DNA from: Isoetes taiwanensis
Lineage: Eukaryota; Streptophyta; Lycopodiopsida; Isoetales; Isoetaceae
Reading direction: 5' to 3'
Assembly (NCBI GenBank): GCA_021234155.1
Contig: JAJEKV010000095.1
Span: forward strand, 995,524-1,059,523
Length of the DNA: 64,000 nucleotides
How positions within the stretch are numbered: position 1 is the stretch's first letter; every line of letters starts with the position of its first letter. Positions 9,505 through 19,611 of the stretch are shown piece by piece. The notes beneath the pieces are model-generated. The model did no database searches, was not told the DNA's origin, and was given only the letters and a program-made list of their open reading frames with translations. A program made the translations under genes and the position numbers.

Positions 9505-12250
9505 GAGCTAAATTTCGCTATTTGGCGATTTTCTAGGGGTTTTTCAAAAATATTTGGCTAAACTAAATGCAAAAAAATGCTAAAAAACAAAAATATTTCG
9601 CTTAAGATTTTTGGCGCCACGGCCAACCATCGGGGTGTTTCGCCAAAGCTGATTGTCGGTGGAGCTCCATCTGTCTCAAGAATCGCTTAACATTTTATGG
9701 GGTGGGGCTCTCAAGATTGATAGAATCGCCAAAAATCAATCCTTGGAATCGGTAGGACCTTGGTGAAATCGCCCACTAGGATTTGTATAAAAAAAATTTG
9801 ATTCAATTTTTGTATTGCAGATTTTAGATCCAAGCATCAAAATGAACTGGATAAGTTAATGATCTGAAGGCGATTCTCGGACTTATACAAGAAGAGATCA
9901 AGCTAAAATGTTAAGGTCTGAGTCCATTTCTTAGGCTTTGTGTTCTTGTTTTGTATAGAAGGACGAAATTGGGTCATTTCTATAAGAATCCAGACTGTTT
10001 TACCCTTAGTTGTATCAAAACCCTACGTTTGTTTGTACAAAATTAAAGCAAATGCTTGCATCTTCTCTTCCGTTGATGTTAAACAGCTTGAGGACACCAT
10101 ATGGACTTGGATAAAGCAACGGATTTATATCAATAGAATAAAAGACCTCAAGCCAAAGCAGTTAGAAGCATCTACATAATCGTGAAACGGCCACAACCTA
10201 GCAAGCACTATTTCTAAGAAAATGCAAAATATGCACATGGCTGCTAATAAAACGACCTTCACAGCCCAGCCTTCTTGCATGTGCACTCCAAACAAATTCA
10301 AGTAGAGGCAAATGGGTTCATAGCCATTTTCTATAAAGTGATTTACAATTGGATTGTTTTATGGGAACCGAGCTTGTGATGCCAACCTATTCTTTGATAA
10401 GATCCTTTGTCTTTTCTGTCTCTTTCCTTGTCTATAAAACCTTTTGTTTAGTTTATGAATGCATGTATGCTAAATGGGTACTTGCAAAACATCCTTGTGG
10501 CGGCATATAGAGAAATCATGGCTTTAAAGCAAGGTCCATGCAGGCCGAAAACCTGATATGCAGCAGAAGGCTTTGAGATAAGGCAACTATTTATTACTTG
10601 TGCTCTGTTACCTATGCTATGTTTGTAGTTTTGAGCTTGTTATGCACATGTTTATTATGTTTATTGTAGAGCTATTACTTTTACCCTCTTATGCATTTAC
10701 GATCATTTTTTTTGCAGATCAAGTTTAGCATCAATATCATCCATAAATGGCTTTGGGTTGTTGCAATGAGACTTGTGTGCATTAAATAAAGCTTATCAAG
10801 TACATAAGCCTATACAAGCTACTCTAAGGTGCTTTTATTTGATTGCTTTCTTTATCTTTAGCATTTTAGCTTCATCTACTTTACTTTATTGCTCTCTTTC
10901 TTTCATATGTTGACTTTTAGTACGACTCTGGTTTCTGATAACGCATCATTGTATATGCTGCATACACATACAAAAGGCTTCTTTAGGAAAAACCAGCTCA
11001 TTTTTCTAAAACCATTTATGGGCCTTTTTTCTACAACCATTTAATTTACTGCTACTACTTATTGGAATTAGAATAAGATCATATGTGCATGCATGGAAAT
11101 AAAAATGAGCATGTCATGGCATGAAAACTTTCTACTTTATTTCCTTCCAAAGTGGACAAATTGACTGTTGCTATTTATTGGAACAAGAATGAGATCATGT
11201 ATGCATGCATGGGATTAAAAAAGAGCATGGCACTACTTTATTTTTCTTCCAAAGTGACACGAATTGAAATGCCTTCCATTTTCATTTGACTTGTTAGGTG
11301 GTAGCTTATCATTACAATCTTTATGCATTTTTTCTTTGACTTTTAGTACGATTCTGATTTCTAGCATATTATTGTGTGCAGAGTACACAACACATAGCAA
11401 GGCTTTTTACAGAACAAAAAATAACTCTTATTGTAACTACTAGAAAAGGTATGCCCTTCTTTTTGCATCAAGGATAAATATTATATTTCCACATGATGCT
11501 TAAAAAAATCTGATTTGCTCCAATTGATCCAATTTTTTTTGGAAAATCTGATTTTTTATTATGATGCTTACAAAATTCTGATTTGGATTCCAAATAATCT
11601 GAGTTTTTCTTGGAAATCAAAACTTTGATCATGTCTAATATGCGTTGTATTTGGTCATGTGCAGGCTGCAAATGCTTTAGCGAATGAGTTTCGCTCTTGT
11701 TTTCCTCCCGATGAAGTATTGGATGCCATTGGAGTAGTTTTTTCTTAGAACTGGAATAGTACGGCTAGCTCAAGTAAATCTATTGCTTTATATTTTAAGT
11801 CGAAAATGAAGATTATCAAACAATACTTTTGTTGTGAAAAACGTTTCAATGATGGCTACATTGATCGGCTTTTGGATTAACAGAAATTTAAAGCATAGGG
11901 CCTTTTTTTTTGGAGATACCATGGTCAAATGATTTAAAGATCTCAAGGATCCACTAGAATTTGGTGTTGTCACTCGACTAGGGAAATTGCTTGAATCTAA
12001 TAGTCTATTACGTGTAGCAATTTTTGGGTATTTTAGACTTGCAGAATTATGTCTTTGCATGGTTTTGGGAAGCGTCCAAGATGAGCGACGCTTTTCCACA
12101 TTGAGTCTTTTGAAGAATAAGCTCAGAAATAGGCTTGATGGTAATTTGAATGCTGCACTGAGATTGTATGCATGTGATTACAGCCTGTATGATTTCTCGC
12201 ATGAGAGGGTTTTTGAACTCTGAAATGATGCTTGTAAGCACATATTAGTT
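9505..12250 (+). mobile_element. Degenerate hAT transposon remnant
   Basis: The recognisable part is the C-terminal hAT dimerisation region at about 11935-12222: LAELCLCMVLGSVQDERRFS, then STLSLLKNKLRNRLDGNL and a short tail to the stop at 12221-12223. An upstream exon-like piece at 11663-11747 reads AANALANEFRSCFPPDEVLD. Separate short open pieces such as 10060-10179 may belong to the same element. Frame breaks and long AT-rich stretches show it is dead. Related GCTAAA/TTTAGC motifs occur near both edges (9508-9560 and 12520-12680), but I could not define terminal repeats or an 8-bp target duplication. Confidence 0.6.
10910..11420. repeat. Internal imperfect tandem duplications within the hAT region
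   Basis: A ~100 bp block (11056-11165) recurs at 11173-11270, sharing GAGATCATGTATGCATGCATG-like sequence and TTCCAAAGTG. A TTTGACTTTTAGTACGA block at about 10912 recurs at about 11336. Confidence 0.6.
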
Positions 12251-12680
12251 ACTAGAACATGCATTGCAGTTGAGGAGAATTAATACCAATACATTGCATG
12301 AAGTACAAACAAGCAATGAAGAAGACCTTAACCAGTTATTTATTGTGGATGATGAAGATTAGATATATTTATGTCAAGTGCTTCATAATATTGTTATTAT
12401 AAGATGTTTCCATCTATTTTATATACTGAATAAAATTCCCATAAATCCCTTTAAAAAATATTGATTTCCCTTTTTTTTTTAAATAACAAATGGCTATTAC
12501 TTATCTTTTTTTTTTTGTCAAAGTTTAGCCAAGTGATAGACACTTTTGAAGGAAGAAAATATCTCGTTTAGCTAAAGACAAGAAACTATGGTTTAAAAAA
12601 AGCATCTAGATTAGCCAAACTTAAGAAAGTTTTGACTTCAATTTCGAGGTAGTTTAGCTAAACCTATTTTGGCTAAACAA
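12251..12680. other. AT-rich hAT/piggyBac junction
   Basis: No coding sequence. Several TTTAGCYAAA motifs at 12520-12680 suggest the right border region of the hAT element. Confidence 0.4.
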
Positions 12681-14676
12681 AAATATGGGTTTAGTAATTT
12701 ATTCCCTGCTTCCAGGAATGCAAAACTACTTGAGGATCCAAGTATTGTAGCTTCTACATCAGCAAATGGGGAAGAATTTGCAGAGGGTGTCGTTTATTCA
12801 AGTGATGAAGACAATGAGCTCCATGAACTTGATGATTTACAGCTTGAAAGAGAGGATCCTGCCTTACGGGATGACGTAGATGAGGATGAATTGCCTGGAG
12901 CTGAACCTAGCACTACTGCATGGACACTTGGAAGTGGTTCTTTGCCTCATAATCTACTGCACAAACTTCCTCCTTATGCGTGTGAAAGGGGTCCAGCTTT
13001 TAGAACAAAAAGAATGTCTCCTCTCCAACTTTTCACATGCTTTTTGTCCCATACAATGATGTCCCAGATTTGCCAAGAGACTAATCGATATGCCGATGAG
13101 GTAAGAGATAAGAGTAGAAGAAAATTTCAGTCAGTTAGAAGCTGGTCCCCTGTGGATGTTAGCACTTTGTTCAGGTTTTTGGTCTCATTATTGCTATGGC
13201 ATTGAATCCATACAATAGGCTTCAGTCTTATTGGCAATGGGTGAAGTAGGAGCTGTTAATTGGCCAAATTTTGGCAGGTTTATGTCACTTAAAAGGGCTC
13301 AGCAAATCAAGAGATTCTTTCACCTCGGAGATAATAACCTACGCCCATTGGACAAGGCAACCAGAGGATACAAAATTTATCAAGTTGAGAATGTAGAAAA
13401 AGAGTGGAACAAGAGATTTTTGGATCTTTATACAGCAGGAAAAGAGATAACTGTGGACGAAAGAATCATACCTTCTCGAAATGCAATGAACCCCTTATGT
13501 ATCTATAACCCAAAGAAGCCACACAAATTTGGGATTCAGTTATGGACCCTTTGTGATTCTGCAACAGGTTACTGCATACAATTTGAGATATACGACAAGT
13601 TGAAAAGAGAGGAGGGCTTGGGATTCCATGCAGTATCAAATCTAGTCAAAAAGCTTGGATCAGGCCATCATGTATTCCTTGACAGGTACTTTACAAGCAT
13701 GAAGCTGCTGCAATGGTTGTCGAAGAGAAAGCTAGGTGGCACCAGAACTGTAAATCCTAACAAAACCAAAATGTTTCCTATAAAAATGCTTAAGTTTGCG
13801 GGCAAGAAGAAGGAGATCCCCAAAGGTTCTCACAAATTTGCATATTGCAAGGATTCTGGTGTTGTAGTATCTGCATGGCAAGACAAAGAGGCAATACCTT
13901 TTGCCTCCAATGTCTTCAGTTGTGTGCTTGTTGGAGAGAGGCAATCGCCAATGTGTGGCTGCCCCGGAAATTGCAGTGGCATACAATGAGCATAAGGCTG
14001 GTTGCGATGTACACAATAAGATGTGTGTGTGGCATCTAATTACGGTTTGGAGAAAGAGGTTATTTCATGGAAATGGTGGCATGCATTGTTTTGGGGCATG
14101 TTGGATTCAGTGTTGACAAATTCTTACCTTATATTCAAGCATTGGAATCCTAGTATTACACATTATGACTTTTTGACTGAACTGCAGCAACAATTGATTG
14201 CCAATGACTTCGATGAAACTAACATAACAAGAGCAAACCTGCTGCAAATTAATTCTGCGCATGCTACCTGTTACAAATCTGATGGGCCTCATAGGACTTG
14301 TGTAGTTTGTGCTTGCAACAGGATCATTGAAAAGGAAGCTGGTGTTGTGCATGAAACTTCACGTGCTAGAAGAACCAAATTCTACTGCCATGTTTGCAAT
14401 GTTTACATTTATCCTGGAGCATGTGATACTCTCTACCATTCTGAGATGTGGGCTCCCCGGAGGATGCCAAGAAGGCTGATTTGGCATCAAGGAAGGCTGA
14501 AAGAGAGAAGAATAGATGAAGGTATATTTCTAATTCTTCATTTTATGGTTGCTGAATTAATGATTTGCATTTCTAGTGTTTTGCAACATTGCTATAGATT
14601 TGCACTAATAATCTTTGCATACATATCAGGGTATCATGCACGTTTGGACTGTTATTGCATGGGGCTGAAGCAGTAA
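12681..14676 (+). pseudogene. piggyBac-family transposase (PGBD-like), decayed
   Basis: DDE transposase of the piggyBac superfamily, scattered over several frames. 12681-13205 gives the acidic N-terminal part (VYSSDEDNELHELDD) and start of the core. About 13195-13245 (ALNPYNRLQSYWQWVK) is in another frame. 13246-13930 gives NWPNFGRFMSLKRAQQIKRF and most of the catalytic core. About 13930-14025 is in a third frame, and 14023-14676 carries the C-terminal part. All three catalytic aspartates of the family are visible: ITVDERI (D at 13456-13458), VFLDRYFTS (13681-13683) and HKAGCDVHNKM (14006-14008). The C-terminus has the piggyBac Cys-rich zinc finger (CVVCACNR, then YCHVCNVYIYPGAC). Some breaks lie at simple-sequence runs, for example the GT run near 14022. 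I infer a pseudogene; consensus errors could account for part of the damage. Confidence 0.85.
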
Positions 14677-14679
14677 TAG

Positions 14680-15690
14680 TCTGCAGCTTGGTCTTGAAAC
14701 AGAAACCTTTCTTCATATATTGTGACCACATCTTTTGTTCTATTTGCATGCTTTTTCTTACATTGGGTCTTCTATCTTTATAAAGTTTCATAGTATATCT
14801 TTTGTAGATGAGAAGTGGACATGTCATAAAGCTCATCGTGTATATTTGGCTTCAAAAGATACAATGTTTGTCTCTATGGTCTTGAAACAACACAACCTTT
14901 CTTCATTATTGTGACCACACCTTTTGCTCTTTTTGCATGTTTTTTTTTTTGCATTGGCCTTCTATCTTTATAAGGTTTCATAACATTGTTTGTGAATGAG
15001 AAGTGGGATATGTCATAGGCTCAATGGTGAATATTTGGAAAATTGCAATGTTTGCCTAGGTACCAAATAACCCTCCAATTAGGGTATCATGAAATTAAAT
15101 CCAACCTTTCAACTATTTTTATCCAGTAGAGACCGTATTGTGGAGATTATGTCCAAAATTGGAGGTTATTCTCAGTCAAAATTTTCTTACTACTAATTTT
15201 TACGTGGGACTGGGTTCTGTGGACCAGTAATGGTCTGCAGCTTGGACTGGACATAGAAAACTTCCTTCATTTATTGTGACCACACCTTTTGCTCATTTTG
15301 CATGTTTTTTTTTGCATTGGCTTCTACCTTTATAAGGTTTCATAACATATTTTTTTGTGAATGAAAAGTGGGACATGTCATAGGCTCAATGGTGAATATT
15401 TGGCTTCTAAAATTGCCATGTTTGCCTAGGCACCAAATAACCCTCCAATTAGGCCATCAATAAATAAAATCCAATCTTTCAATTATTTTTATCCAATAGA
15501 GGCCACAGTATGCAGATTATATCCGAAATTGGAGGTTATTCTCAGTCAAAATTTTCTTGCTACCAATTTTTACATGGGACTGGGTTCTGTGGACCAGTAA
15601 TAGTCTGTAGCTTGGACTGGACACAGAAAACTTCATTCATTTATTGTGACCACAGTTTTTGCTCATTTTGTAGATTTTTGATGGGAACAA
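14680..15690 (+). repeat. Tandem repeat, ~200 then ~360 bp units
   Basis: Successive copies of a block starting TCTGCAGCTTGGWCTKGAMA begin near 14681, 14879 (partial start), 15235 and 15601. Each contains TTTATTGTGACCACA, and the longer units also contain CACCAAATAACCCTCCAATTA and GGAGGTTATTCTCAGTCAAA. Confidence 0.8.
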
Positions 15691-16116
15691 CCTTCTGGGA
15701 ACCATTATTGGTCCACAGAATGCAGAAAACAGTTTTTGACCTGTCGTGTTTGACTGACCATATCTTCCTTCCTAGACTTCAGATTGGGACAAGGTTTTTT
15801 GTGTATTCATTCTTATCTCGTATAGAAAAATACTATAATAATGAAAAAAAATCAAAAAACTCTTTTGACTGAGACAGTTTTACATTATGTAAACATGAAG
15901 CAAACTGGACTTAGACCCCCCTTGATTCACCTAAGCATAACTTTCAATTTTGGGGGTATATCCATTTTTTACTATTTTTCTTATGCAACATAACTAGCAT
16001 ATATCAACATGTAGAAAGGGTTTAATTGAATTTTATGCCATTGATTTTATATAGAATTTAAAGTGAACCATACAAATGAACCATTTATGGTCCATCAAGG
16101 GACAACTCTAGTGTTA
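15690..16116 (+). repeat. Dispersed ~420 bp repeat, copy 1
   Basis: Begins TTCTGGGAACCATTATTGGT and ends GACAACTCTAGTGTTAAG. A second copy in the same orientation lies at 17842-18267, similar over its whole length with many substitutions. Confidence 0.8.
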
Positions 16117-16225
16117 AGCGAATCCTCAGGATTCACTCAAGCGAATCCTCCTATGGCTTGGAGGATTCACTCAAGTGAATCCTCCTAGTTTCTCTAGTCA
16201 GTTTGGGGAGCCGATAGCAGCACAT
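16113..16225 (+). repeat. GGATTC hairpin block, copy 1
   Basis: Alternating AGCGAATCCTC and GAGGATTCACT motifs form stem-loops, for example GAGGATTCAC-TCAA-GTGAATCCTC at about 16161-16184. The same block, including the tail TCTCTAGTCARTTTGG, recurs at 37868-37975 and 61315-61422. Confidence 0.8.
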
Positions 16226-17165
16226 CGAGGCTGCCCACATGGAGTTGGTACCGAAAGCATAATCGTCATATATCAAATATGTTAACAAGGTGGTGTAGGA
16301 TAGATGGGTTACCCACTTGGAGTTGGTACTAAAGTGGCAACGAGAAAACCCAATTTAAAAAAAAAGGTGCTAGGGAACCCACCGGTCAGAGCGGGTTTCC
16401 GAGGGGCAACCGGTGCACCCCTTGCGGCACCGCCGCCTGCCCCTTTCCCTGCAGAATACCCGCGACAGCCGGTGGGTTCCTCATGTGGCCCACCGTTAGG
16501 TGGAAAGTTCATAGACATGCAGCAGAGGAAGAACGACGAAGAAGATGCAGCAGCAGGGAAGAAGATGCAGGATGGCAGTATACAGTAGTAGCAGAGTGAT
16601 GCCGGCAGAGCGATGCAGCAACAGACATCTCCGTGTGCTTCGGCCTTCTTATGATGCAAAGGAGCCGCCCCAAACCCCTAATAGAAGCAAGCATCTGCCC
16701 TGCAAAAATGTGTCCTGCAAGCATCGGCGTTGCAAAAATCTGCCATAGAAGCTATGGTTTTATAAAAAACTGCCGTAGAAGTTATGACGATGGAAGCTAT
16801 GGCCCTGGAAGCTATCTGCGATGGCCTATGGCAGTTCTCTATCTTCGCCAAGTTTTGTCCATCCGCCATAGCCATGGAAGGAATGAAACTTCCAAAGTTT
16901 CTTGGCGGAACTGAAGCGGCGTCACCTAGGCTTGTCATCTGTACAATGATAATGATGAATTCTTATCTTCTATAGCATAAGGGATGAGTAGAAATCCTCA
17001 TAGATTCAATTTGCTTATGCCTCAAGATTACACCTAATGAGGCAATTCCACAACCAACTAATATTATCAATCAGAGTACTATGCATGTGTCTTGTGTTCT
17101 GAAATTGAGATCAATATGGATTAAGATGGTGACACTCTTGGTTTTATAATGGGCCTAAGCCATTT
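16226..17165. other. Low-information region with short repeats
   Basis: Contains a GC-rich patch (16380-16500) with proline/alanine-type codons and a run of GAAGCTATGGNNNT repeats (16750-16820). No gene recognised; open frames here are short and lack conserved motifs. Confidence 0.4.
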
Positions 17166-17841
17166 GGACCAGTAATGGTCGCAGACATAGCAGATTATCT
17201 TTACATTTTTATAATAATAACATTTAATAGTATTCCTTCTTTCTTATTGCATTGGTATTGCAACTTGTTATGTGTTAAGAATATAACTTTTGAAGGTCAT
17301 AACTCAAAGCATATGCTTCAAAATTCATGGAAGACGTAATTTAGCAAATAATTTGAAGTTGATCCTAAAATGCTTAATCCAAACAACAAAATATGTATAT
17401 TACATATTTTTAATAAATAGAGTAACTCATGAACTACTCATTTCCAAAAATTCACATTGCAATCGATTAACGTGAGGAAGTTCTTGAATTTTAAATAAAC
17501 TGTGGACCAATAATGGTCTCAGGACAGAAATCTTTTTTGATTTTTTTAGAACAAGTGCTATGCTCATTTTGTGTGCTTTTTTTTGCATTTGTCTCATATT
17601 GTTATAAACTTTCATATTATAATTTTTTGAAGGACAAACTTGAATCATTTTTCTTTTTATTCTTCAATATAGACATAAATTAGTAGTCGATCGTATTAAA
17701 TTTTTTATGAAAAAACCAAAACATAGGAATCAAGACCAATAAACATTTTTCTAAGATGAAACAACTTGTTTACTACTTATATTCCAAATTCCAAACCAAA
17801 ATTCATTTATTAGAAAAAGTTAGAGGTTTGATTCGAGAACA
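17166..17841. other. Degenerate copies of the 14680-15690 repeat motifs
   Basis: GGACCAGTAATGGTC at about 17168 and GGACCAATAATGGTC at about 17502 echo the tandem repeats upstream. The sequence between is AT-rich with no gene. Confidence 0.5.
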
Positions 17842-18267
17842 GCCTTCTGGGAACCATTATTGGTCCACAGACGACAGAAAATAGTTTTGACCCTGTCATG
17901 TTCGAAGAACTCTATCTTCCTTCTCATACCTTGGAATGAGGTGCAGTTTTTTGTATTGTATTCTCTAACTTGCATAGAAAAATAAGAAAATACTGAAAAA
18001 ATTCAAAAAAATCATTTCATTAAGACAGTTTTACCTTATGTAAATATAAGGCAGTCTTGGCATGACCCCCTTGGATTCACATAAGCATAACTTTCAAGAA
18101 TGGAGGTAGATATATTTTTAAGTATTTTGTATATGGAATATGACTGCCATACATGAACTTCTAGAAAGGATTTTGTTGAATTTTGAGCCATTGATTTTAT
18201 ATGAATTTTAAAGTGAACAGTGCAAATGCACCATTTTTGGTCCATTGCCTGACAACTCTAGTGTTAA
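17842..18267 (+). repeat. Dispersed ~420 bp repeat, copy 2
   Basis: Counterpart of 15690-16116, ending with the same GACAACTCTAGTGTTAAG. It sits 75 bp upstream of the 361-residue reading frame at 18343. Confidence 0.8.
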
Positions 18268-18342
18268 GATTTACATATAAAACACAACCAAAAGGTATAG
18301 CATGGAAGGCTAGGGGAAGACAATCTTGGTATTGCAATTTCT

Positions 18343-19600
18343 ATGTTGGAAGACAACTGGAAAAGTAAAGATTTGGGTGACAAGGAATGTTTTGGTTGTG
18401 TCAAGCAATTGGAGGTTCCTTGCATCATGGCATGGCCTATAAGTAGTGTTCAATTTGTGGAGAATTATCTTTTTCCAGAGTCTGAGGTTGTTGGGGATAA
18501 TGATTGTCTTAATCCTGGTCCATTAGCAGTGGGAACCCTAAACCTAAGCAAAAGGGGAGAAGTATCAGTTGCGAGACATTATCCTAGCAAGAGAGCCAAG
18601 TTGATTAGTGACACTAAACGTGAGACTATGGTGAAGGTTAGGGGCTCAGAATGTTGTTGGAGTGGTTGCATGCAATACTTTACAATAGAACAATTGGTGG
18701 AAGCAAGAGCCACTTTTCAAGAGTATACTGTTGATGAGAGGAGGACCTACATGTACACAATCTTCGAGCATGCACTTCAGGATGAAAGAAATCCAAACAG
18801 AAAAAGATACCTTTTGCTAGGCAAATGGATATATAAAAAAGCATGGCAGAATATCCATGCAATTCCAACTTCTTCATGGCATAATTGGCAAAAAAGCAGG
18901 CAGAAGGGACCAGGATTGCATGGAAATAATGGTTTGTTGAGAGCAACTGCTAGGATCTTGGCTGCCAGGGAGATATTTGAAAAATATATTGATTTCAATG
19001 TATATTGTATGCCACACAAAAGCAGAAGGGATGAAAAGGAAGATCAGTTGTTGAGAAAAGGTTACCACTGTACTCAAAAGTGTATTTTGGAGGAAGTGAA
19101 TTCCCTACTTCGAGAATTGGAAATTCTTCCAATATCCCAACCTAGCTTTAGTAGGCTATGGAAGAAGCATTTCAATCATGTCACCATAGCTACTTCAAAC
19201 AACTTTACGAAGTGCAATTTGTGTGCTAAGTTGAAGGAGACTCTTGATAAGACTGTGCAACCGAGTCAAAGAGCTAGGATAAGGGAGCATATGAAGGACC
19301 ATATGACTGATCAACTATCATGTAGATCATGTTATTGGATGTGGAGGACCTTATCTGCATTGGAACCTAATAACTATTTATGTATTATACATGACAAGAT
19401 GCACCAGCAAAAGACTTGTCTTCCATAATTCAAGTACATACCAAGTCACGTGGAAGATTATACCCTTTGCAGATCTCAATGACCGGGGCAATCTTGCATG
19501 GGCAGACTCAAACCTACTATGGGCATTTTAGTTTGAAGTTGTGGCGTGATGGTCCAGATTTTCATATTGGGAGTATCAATTCTTTCCTCTTTTTTTTTTT
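18343..19600 (+). pseudogene. Transposon-like Cys-rich protein, 361-residue frame plus frameshifted continuation
   Basis: An ATG-initiated open frame runs 18343-19428 (361 residues) and continues in another frame from about 19425 with HTKSRGRLYPLQISMTGAIL and FSLKLWRDGPDFHIGSINSF. Visible features are an N-terminal Cys region (ECFGCVKQLEVPC), a basic middle (NRKRYLLLGKWIYKKAWQ), CNLCAKLKE, a Cys pair in LSCRSCYWMWRTL, and a segment YLCIIHDKMHQQKT. The IHDKM...KT stretch resembles the start of the transposon-associated region seen in many-copy proteins annotated with DUF7869 in animals and non-flowering plants. This assignment is from memory and tentative. The 3' end is lost in a T-run and replaced by a repeat unit, so the copy is probably inactive. 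Confidence 0.5.
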
Positions 19601-19611
19601 TTTTTTTTTTT

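Noticed and set aside
16309..16659. Overlapping frames on both strands in the GC-rich patch
   Set aside because: Frames on both strands overlap, are Pro/Ala/Ser-rich and show no conserved motif; best explained by local GC content.
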